Positions 19,898 through 29,322 of a DNA stretch of 60,380 nucleotides are shown piece by piece. The first letter of the stretch is position 1. Each line of letters begins with the position of its first letter. The notes under the pieces are model-generated. The model had not been told where the DNA came from. It did not search any database and was given only the letters and a program-made list of their open reading frames with translations. A program made the translations under genes and the position numbers. The stretch is from an uncultured Acetobacteraceae bacterium (GTDB taxonomy: Bacteria > Pseudomonadota > Alphaproteobacteria > Acetobacterales > Acetobacteraceae): NCBI GenBank assembly GCA_903895595.1, contig CAITUP010000156.1:1-60380 (forward strand). Direction: 5' to 3'.

Positions 19898-21511
19898 TTA
19901 CGCCGCCAACCGCTCCCGCGCCGCCGCTTTGATAAACGTCGCCCCTTTCTCCGCGATCATGATCGTCGGCGCATTGGTATTGGTGGACGTCACCGCCGGC
20001 ATCACGGATGCATCGATCACCCGCAGCCCCTCCATCCCATGCACCCGCAATTCGTTGTCCACAACGCACATCGCGTGCTGCCCCATCATGGCGGTGCAGC
20101 TGGCGTGGTAGCAGGTGCCGCCGTAGTGACGGGCGTAATCCAGCAGTTCGTCGTCGGTCTGCACGTCGGCGCCGGGCAGGCTTTCCTGCAGAACGTATTG
20201 CTTCAGGGCCGGCGCCTCGAACAACTTCCGAGCGTAACGAAGCCCGCCGATGACGGCGCGGCGATCCATCTCGTCGGACAAATAGCGCGGGTTGATCGCC
20301 GGCATCTCGCCGGGCCGATTCGACGTCGCTTTGACATAACCGCGCGACTGCGGCCGCATCTGCCAGGCGCCGGCGGACAGGCCGGGGGTTTCCTCCAGCT
20401 CGCCGATTTGGCCATTCTTGAAACTGCCCGGCGCGAAGGTGATCTGCATGTCGGGCGTCGCGGACGTTTCAAGCACTTTCACCGACGCGGCGACCAACGA
20501 CGGGCTGTAGCTCAGCATCCCCTTGCCGGTGAACACCCAGCGCATGACCTCCAGCGCCAGCGGGATGCCGCGCGCCTTTTCGTTGGCGGTGGCCATACCG
20601 GCGACCGGGAAGGAAACGCGGGCCTGGAAATGATCCTGCATGTTGCGCCCGACGCCTTTCAGCTCATGCACAACGGGGACGCCGATTTCGCCCAGATGTT
20701 CCGCATCGCCAACGCCGGACAGTTGCAGAATATGCGGCGATCCGATGGCGCCGGCCGACAAAATAACCTCGCGCCGCGCCTGATGCGTTTCCAAGCGTCC
20801 GCCACGCGACATTTCGATCCCGGTGGCGCGCTTACCCTCGAAAAGCACGCGATGCGCCAGCGCCTTGGTGATCAGGTGCAAGTTCGGACGATTCAGCGCC
20901 GGGTGCAAATACGTCCGCGCGGCACTGGCGCGACGGTAGCTGCTGCGCGTTTGCTGGCACCAGCCGATGCCTTCCCCGTCGCCGGGCTTCAGGCTGTTCA
21001 CATCTTCGCGGTATTCCAGGCCGAGCTGCTTGCCGGCCTCGATGACCTGGCTACAGATGCCGGGGCGATCCATTTTGGAGGTGAACAGCGGACCGCCTTT
21101 GCCGCGCACGTCGGTGGCCTCGCCTTCCCAGTTTTCCGCCGCCTTGAAGAACGGCAGACAGTCGTCCCAGGTCCAGCCGCGATTGCCGAGCTGTGCCCAG
21201 TGATCGTAGTCCTCGGGTTGGCCGCGGATGTAAACAAGGCCGTTGATGGACGACGACCCGCCGATCACCTTGCCGCGCGTGTAGACGATGGAGCGGCCGA
21301 CAATGCCCTCATCCGGTTCGGACCGGTATTTCCAGGTCAGCTTGTCGTGATCGAGCATTTTGAAGAAGCCCGCCGGGATGTGGATCAGCGGGTTAATGTC
21401 GCGGCCGCCGGCCTCGATCAGCAGAACGTGGACGCTGGGGTCCTCTGTCAGGCGATTGGCGAGGACGCAGCCGGCGGAGCCGGCGCCAACGATGATGTAA
21501 TCTGCTTGCAT
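19898..21511 (-). CDS. GMC family FAD oxidoreductase (choline/alcohol dehydrogenase-like)
   Basis: 537 residues from the ATG at 21511. The dinucleotide fold is YIIVGAGSAGCVLANRL at residues 4-20; the GMC signature 1 region GGSSSINGLVYIRG is near residue 90, and signature 2 (SAGAIGSPHILQLSGVG) near 265. The C-terminus has YHASCTAMM and STNTNAPTIMIAEKGA, which supply the His and Asn of the GMC active site. Such enzymes oxidise primary alcohols or choline to aldehydes. No betaine-aldehyde dehydrogenase is adjacent, so a general alcohol dehydrogenase role is safer than BetA. Confidence 0.92.
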   Translation of the reverse strand: MQADYIIVGAGSAGCVLANRLTEDPSVHVLLIEAGGRDINPLIHIPAGFFKMLDHDKLTWKYRSEPDEGIVGRSIVYTRGKVIGGSSSINGLVYIRGQPEDYDHWAQLGNRGWTWDDCLPFFKAAENWEGEATDVRGKGGPLFTSKMDRPGICSQVIEAGKQLGLEYREDVNSLKPGDGEGIGWCQQTRSSYRRASAARTYLHPALNRPNLHLITKALAHRVLFEGKRATGIEMSRGGRLETHQARREVILSAGAIGSPHILQLSGVGDAEHLGEIGVPVVHELKGVGRNMQDHFQARVSFPVAGMATANEKARGIPLALEVMRWVFTGKGMLSYSPSLVAASVKVLETSATPDMQITFAPGSFKNGQIGELEETPGLSAGAWQMRPQSRGYVKATSNRPGEMPAINPRYLSDEMDRRAVIGGLRYARKLFEAPALKQYVLQESLPGADVQTDDELLDYARHYGGTCYHASCTAMMGQHAMCVVDNELRVHGMEGLRVIDASVMPAVTSTNTNAPTIMIAEKGATFIKAAARERLAA

Positions 21512-21693
21512 GGGTTGGGCTTCCCCCCGAGGTTTCACGTTGGGGGAAGGGTATCGCGGTTCATGCCACACCGGGAAGAGGCTCGGCGGTCAATAATGAA
21601 ACCGGCACTGCGCGATCGGCAATCCGTGTAAGAGGTGGTCCGTATGCGTTGAAAGGTACGCGTTTCCGTACGAGGTGGCAAGAAAATACCGCC

Positions 21694-22851
21694 CTATCGC
21701 CCCATCTCCGCCCGCAACCCGTCCCGTAGCCGCGTCATGGCCCGCGCCAAACGCTCCGGCGATTGCGCGAAGCAAAGGCGCAAACTCCCCTCGCCCGCCG
21801 GCCCGAACGCCACCCCAGGCGCCACCGCCACGCCATGCCGCCGGACCAGATCCAGCGACAAGGCGAGACTGTCCGTCAGCCCGTCCACCCCGATAAACGC
21901 ATAGAACGCACCCGGCGGTGCCGTGTAGCGCCCGCCGTTCAGGCCGCTCAGAGCCTCCCCCACCAGCGCCCGTCCGGCGGCGCAATGCGCCAGAATCCCG
22001 GACACGGTCGCGGTGTCGCCCATCGCCGCGATCCCCGCCCGTTGCGCGAACGGTGCGACGCCGGAGTGGATCGCTTCGACAATATCCGCCAGCGGATCGC
22101 GCACAGCATCCGGCACCACCAGCCAACCCAGGCGCCATCCGGTCATGACCCAGGCTTTGGAAAAACTGTTGCACACCATCACCCGGTCGTCCGGCTCCGC
22201 CACGTCCAGCAAAGACGGCGCCGCCAGACTGCCGTCGTAGACCAGCCGCGAATAAACCTCGTCTGAGATCAGCCACACCCCGCGGCGCCGCGCGATCGCC
22301 AGGATCGCCGCCAGTTCTTCGGCCGTCGCGGTCCAGCCGGTGGGGTTGTTGGGCGAGTTCAGCACGAACACCCGCGCCCCAATCAGCATGCTGTCCAGCC
22401 TGTCGAGATCGAGACGAAACCCATGATCTTCGGTCGGCGTCAGATCGATCTCTTCGACGATGGCGCCGCGCAGCCGGGCGGCATTGCCGATATTGGGCCA
22501 GATCGGGCTGTGCACCACCACGCGCTGGCCGGCCGAGACCAGCGCCGTCAGCGCGATGGTGATCGCCGCCATGCCGGACGCCGCCACCTGCACCCGGCTT
22601 TCCGCCACCGGCCGCGCATGCAGCCCAGTCAAATAATCCGCGATGGCATGCCGAAGCTCGGGCAGACCGCGCACATCCGGATACCGCGTGTCCCCCGCAT
22701 CCACCGCCCGCACCAGCGCATCCCGCGCCACCCCGGGGCTCGGCCGATCGGACTCCCCGAAGCACAGGAAATCCACATCCGGCGTGGCGAAGGCGAGGCG
22801 TGCGACCTCGACAATACGGGAACCGGGAATGCCAACGATGTCCATGCCCAT
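21694..22851 (-). CDS. Aspartate aminotransferase family (fold type I PLP) enzyme
   Basis: 385 residues from ATG 22851, whose first two bases overlap the trmB stop (TAATG). Fold type I features are seen: GESDRPSPG near residue 35, Y-rich DTRYPDVRGLPELRHAI, NSPNNPTG, DEVYSRLVYDG, SFSKAWVMTGWRLGW with the PLP Lys, and LRLCFAQS. It probably transfers amino groups between an amino acid and a 2-oxo acid. Placement after metK and trmB hints at methionine or aromatic amino acid use, but that is only context. Confidence 0.9.
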   Translation of the reverse strand: MGMDIVGIPGSRIVEVARLAFATPDVDFLCFGESDRPSPGVARDALVRAVDAGDTRYPDVRGLPELRHAIADYLTGLHARPVAESRVQVAASGMAAITIALTALVSAGQRVVVHSPIWPNIGNAARLRGAIVEEIDLTPTEDHGFRLDLDRLDSMLIGARVFVLNSPNNPTGWTATAEELAAILAIARRRGVWLISDEVYSRLVYDGSLAAPSLLDVAEPDDRVMVCNSFSKAWVMTGWRLGWLVVPDAVRDPLADIVEAIHSGVAPFAQRAGIAAMGDTATVSGILAHCAAGRALVGEALSGLNGGRYTAPPGAFYAFIGVDGLTDSLALSLDLVRRHGVAVAPGVAFGPAGEGSLRLCFAQSPERLARAMTRLRDGLRAEMGR

Positions 22852-23573
22852 TACCGCCGCGTAAAGGTCCAGTACAGCGGCTTCCGGCCAGCGGCCAAAG
22901 CCTTGGCTTCGTAGCGCGTCGGCGGCCAATCATCCGGCCGCACCGTCGCCGGAGCCGGCGCGTCGAACAGCGCCTGCGCCCCCATAACCTCGAATACCCA
23001 GTCCTGATAGGTCGGATCGTCGCTTGCCACCCGCCACATCGCGCCGGGCTTCAACACACGCGCCACCTCGGGCAACTGCGCCGGATGCACGAACCGCCGT
23101 TTGGCGTGGCGTGTCTTGGGCCAAGGGTCCGGGAACAGCAGGAACATCCGGTCCAGGCACGCATCCGGCATCGCCCGCAGCAGCACCCGCCCATCGTCCG
23201 GCCAAATCCGCAGGTTCGGCGGCAGAGGCGCCGTCGCCTCTCCCCCCTCCGGCACCAGACGCGCCAGCAGCGAGCAAATACCGTTCTCGAAAACCTCGCA
23301 GGCGATCAGCCCGGCCTCGGGGTGTGCGGCTATCTGCGCCAGCGCATGCTCCCCGCCCCCGAACCCGATCTCCAGCCACAGCTCGGGCATCCAAGCCGGG
23401 GCGCCCGCGTCTTCCATGTGAAAACGCAGCCGCTCCAGCGTGACATCCAGCAGAACTTCCTGCCGCGGCCGCAGCTTATGGCCGCGGCTGCGGCCGTACA
23501 GCCGGTCCGGGGGAGGCTTTATCAGCGACCGAAGGCCGCCTTCAGCCCCGGCACCAGATCCGTCTTTTCCCAC
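22851..23573 (-). CDS. trmB: tRNA (guanine-N7-)-methyltransferase
   Basis: 240 residues, class I SAM methyltransferase that makes m7G46 in tRNA variable loops. Diagnostic segments are [13 protein letters not shown], the SAM site [12 protein letters not shown], and [28 protein letters not shown] lies near the C-terminus. The chosen ATG 23573 puts 52 bases of the gene inside the end of metK, an unusually long overlap; no better ATG or GTG is in frame before the conserved YGR segment. Operon order metK-trmB-aminotransferase. Confidence 0.94.
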   Translation of the reverse strand: MGKDGSGAGAEGGLRSLIKPPPDRLYGRSRGHKLRPRQEVLLDVTLERLRFHMEDAGAPAWMPELWLEIGFGGGEHALAQIAAHPEAGLIACEVFENGICSLLARLVPEGGEATAPLPPNLRIWPDDGRVLLRAMPDACLDRMFLLFPDPWPKTRHAKRRFVHPAQLPEVARVLKPGAMWRVASDDPTYQDWVFEVMGAQALFDAPAPATVRPDDWPPTRYEAKALAAGRKPLYWTFTRR

Positions 23574-24709
23574 GTGAAGGTGCCCTTTTCCGCGTCCGGC
23601 TCCCGCCCGAAATGCCCGTAGGCCGAGGTCGGCACGTAGATCGGCCGGTTCAGGTGCAGGTGTTCCCGGATGCCGCGCGGCGAAAGGTCCATCAGGTCGC
23701 GCAGCGTCTTCTCCAGACGAGCCTCATCGACGTCCTTGCCGGTGCCGTGCAGATCGACATAGACCGACAGCGGCCGCGACACGCCGATCGCGTAGGCGAT
23801 CTGGATCGTGCAGCGATCCGACAGGCCGGACGCCACCACGTTTTTCGCCAGATAGCGGCAAGCATAGGCCGCGGACCGGTCCACCTTGGTGGGGTCCTTG
23901 CCGGAGAACGCGCCGCCGCCATGCGGAGCCGCGCCGCCGTAGGTGTCCACGATGATCTTGCGACCGGTCAGTCCGCAATCGCCGTCCGGTCCACCGATGA
24001 CGAAGTTGCCGGTCGGGTTGACGTGGAACTCGGCTTCCGGCGGCATCCAGCCCTTCGGCAAAATGCTTTCGACCAGCGGCCACAGCAGGCGCTTGATCTC
24101 GGCCTGATCCATCCCGGCTTCATGCTGCGTGGACACCACCACGGCGGTCGAACCCACCGGCTTGCCGTCCACATACCGCAGCGTCACTTGGCTTTTAGCG
24201 TCCGGCAGCAACCCGGCGACCGAGGCATGGCCCGACTTCCGCAGGTCGCGAATGGTCCGCAGAATCTCATGCGAATAGTGCAGCGGCGCCGGCATCAGTG
24301 TGCTGGTTTCCCGGCAGGCATACCCGAACATCAGCCCCTGATCGCCCGCGCCCTCATCCTTATTCCCCGCGCTGTCCACGCCCTGCGCGATGTCGGAGGA
24401 TTGGGAGTGCAGGTGCACCGCGACATCGGCGGTCTGCCAATGGAACCCTTCCTGCTCATACCCGATATCCTTGATCGCCATGCGGGCGAGGTGGGTCAGC
24501 AGTTCCTTGGTGATGGTCGCGGGCCCGCGGGTTTCGCCGGCCAGAACCACGCGCTGAGTCGTGACCAGGGTTTCGCACGCCACCCGAGCCTGTGGGTCTT
24601 CCGCCAGGAACGCGTCCAGCACGGTATCGCTGAGACGATCGGCGACTTTGTCTGGGTGGCCTTCCGAGACGGACTCGGATGTGAACAGGAATTCGCCCGT
24701 ATCGCGCAT
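23522..24709 (-). CDS. metK: S-adenosylmethionine synthetase
   Basis: 395 residues; makes SAM from methionine and ATP in the cytoplasm. The methionine/ATP signatures are intact: SEGHPDK at residues 15-21, [12 protein letters not shown], and the P-loop-like [16 protein letters not shown]. Length is normal for bacterial MetK. It is the first gene of a minus-strand operon with trmB and an aminotransferase. No SahR-type palindrome or recognisable SAM riboswitch was seen in its upstream region. Confidence 0.98.
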   Translation of the reverse strand: MRDTGEFLFTSESVSEGHPDKVADRLSDTVLDAFLAEDPQARVACETLVTTQRVVLAGETRGPATITKELLTHLARMAIKDIGYEQEGFHWQTADVAVHLHSQSSDIAQGVDSAGNKDEGAGDQGLMFGYACRETSTLMPAPLHYSHEILRTIRDLRKSGHASVAGLLPDAKSQVTLRYVDGKPVGSTAVVVSTQHEAGMDQAEIKRLLWPLVESILPKGWMPPEAEFHVNPTGNFVIGGPDGDCGLTGRKIIVDTYGGAAPHGGGAFSGKDPTKVDRSAAYACRYLAKNVVASGLSDRCTIQIAYAIGVSRPLSVYVDLHGTGKDVDEARLEKTLRDLMDLSPRGIREHLHLNRPIYVPTSAYGHFGREPDAEKGTFTWEKTDLVPGLKAAFGR

Positions 24710-25176
24710 GATGGGTTCCCTTGGGATCGTGCCGGAATGGCCGGCGGTGTGTGGCGGAAGAGGGGGTGGGGGTCAAGGGTTTTGGGGGCGATTGGCAGGC
24801 GAATCGCTTGAACCGTCACGCTTCCCCCTCGATGACGGTTTCCAGATAGTCGGCATTCCATCCAGCCTTCTTGCGTCGGTTTTCGATGCCCCGGTGTCCC
24901 CGCGCTGTGCGACCGAACAGCCTCCGCGTGCTCCGCGCGAAACGACGATGCTGCCCGAAGGTACGGCGATGCCAGGAAGCAGCCACACCGCTCGCGCCAT
25001 GGGCGCCCATCGGCACACACGCGTTGGGGTTGGCCGCCATGATTTCGGTGGCATCGACGGCAGAGCCTATGCCGGCTTCGACCAAGCTGTACAGGCGGGA
25101 TATCGCGGAAACGCCGACAGTTGCCCGAACCGCCATCCAATGCCACCCTCCCGCCTACCAAACGGAGGAAACACAC
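24710..25176. other. 467-bp interval with no confident gene
   Basis: Lies between the divergent metK and ThDP-enzyme genes. A minus-strand frame at 24816-25136 encodes about 106 residues without recognised motifs, and the plus-strand frame running into the ThDP enzyme gene is Arg-rich noise. It probably holds both promoters and possibly decayed sequence. The ThDP gene's own ribosome-binding site (GGAGG) is at its right end. Confidence 0.5.
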
Positions 25177-26796
25177 ATGGCTCGGATGACCGGCGGAGAA
25201 GCGATTGTCGACGGGTTGCTGCGGCACGGCCTGGATACCATGTTCGGGCTGCCCGGCGTGCAGGTCTACGGCCTGTTCGACGCCTTCGCCCGCAACGCCA
25301 ACCGCCTCCGCCTCATCAACGCCCGCCACGAGCAAACCACCGCCTACATGGCGCTCGGCTACGCGTATTCGACCGGCCGGCCGGCGGCTTACGCCGTGGT
25401 GCCCGGCCCCGGCGTGCTGAACACCACCGCCGCGCTCGCCACCGCCTGGGGCGTCAACGCCAAGGTCCTGTGCCTGACGGGCCAAGTGCCGAGCGAGCTG
25501 ATCGGGCGGTTGAGGGGCGCGTTGCACGAACTGCCGGATCAGCTGGCCACCCTGCGGTCGTTGCTGAAATACGCCGACCGGATCGAGCACCCTTCGCAGG
25601 CCCCGTATATGGTCGCGCGTGCGTTCCAGGAAATGCAGTCCGGCCGCCCCGGCCCGGTGGCGCTGGAAATGCCGTGGGAACAATTCCACACCCCGGCCGA
25701 GGTCAACGGCCACGATCCGCTGCCCCTCGCGCCCAACCCCACGCCCGATCCCGCGAAGATCGAGGCGGTGGCGAAACTGCTCGACAGCGCCGAGAATCCG
25801 ATGATCTGGGTCGGCGGCGGCGCGCAGAACGCCGGGCCGGAAATTCTGGCGCTGGCGCGTCGCACCGGCGCGCCAGTGGTGTCGTTCCGTACCGGCAAAG
25901 GCGTGGTCGACGACCGCGACCCGCAATCCCTTTCGATCGCCGCGGCCTACCGCCTGTGGCCGGAAACCGACCTTATTGTTGCCTTCGGCACGCGGTTGGA
26001 AGTTCCGACAATGCGCTGGGGCAAAGCCCCGGCCGGCCTGAAAATCGCCCGTATCGATATCGATCCGGCAGAAATGCGGCGGCTGAAAACCGATGTCGGA
26101 ATCGTTGCCGATTCCGGCGATGCCGCGGCGGCACTGACCGCGGTCGTGGCCGACAAGGCGTCTCCGGTACGGGCGGCAAGGCTCGCCACCGCCAAGGCGG
26201 CCGCATTGGAAGACATCCAAAGCGTGCAGCCGCAAATGGGCTTCCTGAACGTCATCCGCGAAGTTCTTCCGGAAAACGGCATTTTGTGCGACGAAATGAC
26301 CCAGGCCGGGTACGTGTCGTGGTTCGGTTTCCCCTTGTACACGCCACGGTCTCTGGTGACCTCCGGCTTCTCCGGCACGCTCGGCGCCGGCTTCCCGACG
26401 GCGTTGGGCGTGAAAGTCGCGCACCCGGATCGTCCGGTCGTAGCACTGACCGGCGACGGCGGTTTCCTGTTCGGCGGTGCCGAGTTGGCGACGGCGGTGC
26501 AGCATGGGATCAATCTGGTGACGATCCTGTTCAATAATTCCGCTTACGGCAACGTGCTGCGCGATCAGCGGCGGCTGTACGACGGGCGCGGATCGGGATC
26601 GGAGCTGAAGAATCCGGATTTCCAGATGTTCGCGAAAAGCTTCGGCGTCCCGTCGTGGAAGGTGAACGACGCGATGGGTCTGAAAACCGCGTTGAAGGAG
26701 GCGCTGGCGACCAATGCGCCGACGTTGATCGAGGTGATGACCGACATCTCCAAGGAAACCGCGCCCTGGCGGTTCATTGCGCCGGGCCGGGGTTGA
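25177..26796 (+). CDS. Thiamine-diphosphate enzyme (acetolactate synthase-like large subunit)
   Basis: 539 residues with the three-domain plan of acetolactate synthase/benzoylformate decarboxylase enzymes. The N-terminal PYR domain has the activating Glu in INARHEQTTAYMALGYA (near residue 50), a central TH3 domain has WVGGGAQNAG, and the C-terminal PP domain binds ThDP with GDGGFLFGGAEL...NNSAYGNV. A regulatory small subunit gene is absent, arguing for a catabolic decarboxylase or carboligase rather than IlvB. The start follows GGAGG closely. It is monocistronic or paired with the DUF2461 gene 52 bases downstream. Confidence 0.9.
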   Translation: MARMTGGEAIVDGLLRHGLDTMFGLPGVQVYGLFDAFARNANRLRLINARHEQTTAYMALGYAYSTGRPAAYAVVPGPGVLNTTAALATAWGVNAKVLCLTGQVPSELIGRLRGALHELPDQLATLRSLLKYADRIEHPSQAPYMVARAFQEMQSGRPGPVALEMPWEQFHTPAEVNGHDPLPLAPNPTPDPAKIEAVAKLLDSAENPMIWVGGGAQNAGPEILALARRTGAPVVSFRTGKGVVDDRDPQSLSIAAAYRLWPETDLIVAFGTRLEVPTMRWGKAPAGLKIARIDIDPAEMRRLKTDVGIVADSGDAAAALTAVVADKASPVRAARLATAKAAALEDIQSVQPQMGFLNVIREVLPENGILCDEMTQAGYVSWFGFPLYTPRSLVTSGFSGTLGAGFPTALGVKVAHPDRPVVALTGDGGFLFGGAELATAVQHGINLVTILFNNSAYGNVLRDQRRLYDGRGSGSELKNPDFQMFAKSFGVPSWKVNDAMGLKTALKEALATNAPTLIEVMTDISKETAPWRFIAPGRG

Positions 26797-26808
26797 TCGT
26801 GTTGCACA

Positions 26809-26821
26809 CGTCATGGTCGGG
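26809..26821 (+). repeat. Single arm of the CGTCATGGTCGGG palindrome
   Basis: The 13-base CGTCATGGTCGGG is identical to the left arm of the hairpin inside the 34.1-kb element, but no matching right arm follows. It looks like an eroded or partial copy. Confidence 0.45.
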
Positions 26822-26848
26822 TGCGATGGGTGGCCCGGGAGGCGTGTG

Positions 26849-27550
26849 ATGCCGTTTACCGGCTTTCCTCCCGCGACCTTCGCCTTCCTGCGCGGACTGG
26901 CGGCGAACAACAACCGAGACTGGTTCGCCGCCAATAAATCCAGTTACGAGCGCGCCGTCCTGGCGCCGTTCCATCTTTTGCTGGCCGATATCGTCACGGA
27001 ACTGGCGAAGCGCGGCATCCCGCTGTCGGGCGACCCGAAGAAGGCGATCTTTCGGGTCTACCGCGACGTACGGTTTTCCAAGGAAAAGCTGCCGTACAAA
27101 ACCCATGCCGGGGCCGTCCTGACCCGAGACGGGATCAAAGGCGCCTCGGGCGTGTTCTATGTCCATATCGACCCCGAGGGCTGCTTTCTCGCCGCCGGGT
27201 TTCATAATCCGGACCGCGAACAGCTCGCCGCGATACGGGAGGCGATCTACGTCGCACCCGACAAATTCCAGACGCTGCGGGCCGATTTGGCAGATGCGGG
27301 CCTGACGTTGGACACGTCCGAAGTCCTCGGCCGCATGCCGCGCGACTTCCAGGACGCGGCCGATCTGCCGGTCGCCGATGCGTTGCGGCTGAAGCGGTTC
27401 ATCGTCCGCCGTCCGTTGCGCCCGGAAACCGTGGCGGGGCCGGCGCTAATCCGGGAAGCGGTGACGTTCGCCGAGGAAACCGTGGCCCTGCTGCGGTTCG
27501 GCTGGCAGGCGCTCACCGTTTTGGACCCGACGATCCCCCGGCGGGGATAG
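26849..27550 (+). CDS. DUF2461 family protein
   Basis: 233 residues from the ATG 7 bases after GGGAGG. DUF2461 (TIGR02453) features are clear: FPPATFAFLRGLAANNNRDWFAANK at the N-terminus, the DPKKAIFRVYRDVRFSKEKLPYKTHAG core, GVFYVHIDPEGCFLAAGFHNP, and LKRFIVRRPL. The family's biochemical role is not established. It converges directly on the lipoprotein gene, the two stops being adjacent. Confidence 0.92.
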   Translation: MPFTGFPPATFAFLRGLAANNNRDWFAANKSSYERAVLAPFHLLLADIVTELAKRGIPLSGDPKKAIFRVYRDVRFSKEKLPYKTHAGAVLTRDGIKGASGVFYVHIDPEGCFLAAGFHNPDREQLAAIREAIYVAPDKFQTLRADLADAGLTLDTSEVLGRMPRDFQDAADLPVADALRLKRFIVRRPLRPETVAGPALIREAVTFAEETVALLRFGWQALTVLDPTIPRRG

Positions 27551-28141
27551 CTACCGCCCCAGCGGCGCCGCCAGAGGCGCGGCCTCGACCGGCGTCGGGG
27601 CCGCGTTCCCCTCGACGGCCAGCCACGACTTCAAGTTATTCCGTATCTGAAATTCCAGCTCGACGTTCATGTCGTTCATCATGCCGGACACGGTGTCGTA
27701 CAGCAGTTTCCGCAGGTCATCGACCCGACCGCGGTGGCTGCGGCTTACCCGCGCCTGGGCGTAACCGACATGTTGGCCGTCGTCGGTCAGGACTTCGACC
27801 GTCACCTCCAAGGAGCCCCGGATCAGATCTTCACGCCGTATCAGCGACGCGTCGGAGATCGAGAACACCGCCCGGCCACTGCCGCCCAGCGGCTTCAGCC
27901 GGTCGTCGCCCATCTGACGCAGCGTGGCCACCGGATCGACCGGGCATTGGCCGGAGATATCCGGCGCCACGCCCGAGGGAACGAAGCGCTGCTCGAAATC
28001 GATCGCTTTGACGTTCAGGTCGATGGGACGGAGGTACTCGTAGCGCAGCGGCTTGTAGACGACCGGCTCATCGCCCCCGCAGGCCGCCAGAAGGAACGGC
28101 AGAAGCAGGCTGGAACGGCGGGTCAGGCGAAGGGCGGACAT
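27551..28141 (-). CDS. Putative lipoprotein
   Basis: 196 residues from ATG 28141. The signal peptide ends with LLAACGG, a lipobox with Cys near residue 21, so the protein is probably anchored to a membrane facing the periplasm. The mature part has no recognised domain; it is mixed alpha/beta with an acidic-basic charge pattern and a Pro/Ala-rich tail (APTPVEAAPLAAP). The open frame extends upstream to 28312 but lacks a signal there. It stands next to the acyltransferase gene on the same strand with a 59-bp gap. Confidence 0.8.
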   Translation of the reverse strand: MSALRLTRRSSLLLPFLLAACGGDEPVVYKPLRYEYLRPIDLNVKAIDFEQRFVPSGVAPDISGQCPVDPVATLRQMGDDRLKPLGGSGRAVFSISDASLIRREDLIRGSLEVTVEVLTDDGQHVGYAQARVSRSHRGRVDDLRKLLYDTVSGMMNDMNVELEFQIRNNLKSWLAVEGNAAPTPVEAAPLAAPLGR

Positions 28142-28200
28142 CGCGGTTGGCTCCGGTGCGGCTGGGCAGGCGCGCTGCATAGCGCGACAGGGGCGCGCCG

Positions 28201-29319
28201 TCACGAGCCGCGAAACCGCGACCGCAGCCAATGCTGGGCCGGGCGCTCGAACCCATAGAACACCGGGACCGACAAGCCCAGCGCCAGGACCAGATAAGCG
28301 AGCAAAAGCCAAGGCCCGTAAAACAGATCGGCGGGTGCGATGCCGGCGGCCTCCAGCACCAGGATTATGGCAATCTGCAACGGAAAATGGATCAGATAGC
28401 TGGCGTACGTCAGGTTGCCCACGAACCGGATCGCCGCCGCCCCGCGCTCGGTGCGGGGACGGACGGCGAGCTGCGCCAGCAGAATCGCGGCCGGAAACAT
28501 CGCCAGACTGGCACCAGCGATTTTCAGCACCTTGGCGGCCACAAGCCCGCAGCAGACCGCGACGATCGCGGTCAGTCCCGGCACGATCCAGCGGCGGCGG
28601 TCGGGCGCCAGAGCGACAGCCAAATCCTGCAACCGGAACGTTGCCGCGCCGAGATAGAAGAAGGTAATGGCGCCGAACACCTCCAGCTTGATGCCCAAAT
28701 GCCGACGCAGCATCCCGTAGATGGCCGAGGCGAGGATCGCCATCCCGATATCGGTCAGCAACGTGCCGCGTCGGATGCGGCTGACGCCGAAGAACAGGAA
28801 ATAGACCAGGATTTCGACCGACACGCTCCAGATCGGGCCGTTGAAGGAATTACCGGTCTGAAACCCCCATTGCGACGCGAACCCGAGTTGCAGGATGAAA
28901 TGTTTCAGGTCGTTGATGGGATAGATGTAATACGACCCGTGGCGCGCGAAATAGGCGGCGTTCAGAGCTGCGACGATTAGCAGCGTCGCGAAATGCAGCG
29001 GGTACAACCGGGAAAATCGCAGCCAAAAGAATCGGCCGAAGGAGACGGCACCCTGGTGAATGGGCCGTACGTATTTCCAGGTGAAGATGAAGCCCGAGAT
29101 GCACCAGAACAGTTCCACTCCGGCATTGCCATACTCGAACACCGGGGCCAGCAGCCAATACAAAGGCTGTGTGTTCCGCGCGAACTCTCCCTGCACGGAA
29201 TCGGCGATGAAATTTTGATAGTGCCAGACCAGCACGCCGAACGCGGCCGCGAAGCGCAGCAGCTCGATACCGATCAGCCGGTCGCCGCTGTCGCGGGACG
29301 ATGGAGACGAAACACTCAT
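28201..29319 (-). CDS. Acyltransferase 3 family membrane protein (OafA/YrhL-like)
   Basis: 372 residues with about ten hydrophobic segments. The N-terminus GIELLRFAAAFGVLVWHYQN holds the family's conserved Arg and His of the first helix, and FWCISGFIF follows in the second. Such enzymes O-acetylate or succinylate lipopolysaccharide, exopolysaccharide or other cell-surface glycans at the inner membrane. Gene ends 3 bases before the histidine kinase gene's stop region, on the same strand, so the two may be co-transcribed. The substrate cannot be told. Confidence 0.9.
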   Translation of the reverse strand: MSVSSPSSRDSGDRLIGIELLRFAAAFGVLVWHYQNFIADSVQGEFARNTQPLYWLLAPVFEYGNAGVELFWCISGFIFTWKYVRPIHQGAVSFGRFFWLRFSRLYPLHFATLLIVAALNAAYFARHGSYYIYPINDLKHFILQLGFASQWGFQTGNSFNGPIWSVSVEILVYFLFFGVSRIRRGTLLTDIGMAILASAIYGMLRRHLGIKLEVFGAITFFYLGAATFRLQDLAVALAPDRRRWIVPGLTAIVAVCCGLVAAKVLKIAGASLAMFPAAILLAQLAVRPRTERGAAAIRFVGNLTYASYLIHFPLQIAIILVLEAAGIAPADLFYGPWLLLAYLVLALGLSVPVFYGFERPAQHWLRSRFRGS

Positions 29320-29322
29320 GAT

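Noticed and set aside
24710-24780. Search for a SAM riboswitch in the metK leader
   Set aside because: The leader is short and no recognisable conserved core or stem set could be seen.
24816-25136. Minus-strand 106-residue frame between metK and the ThDP enzyme gene
   Set aside because: No recognisable motif, no good ribosome-binding site and an Arg-rich second half; kept only as part of an interval without a confident gene.
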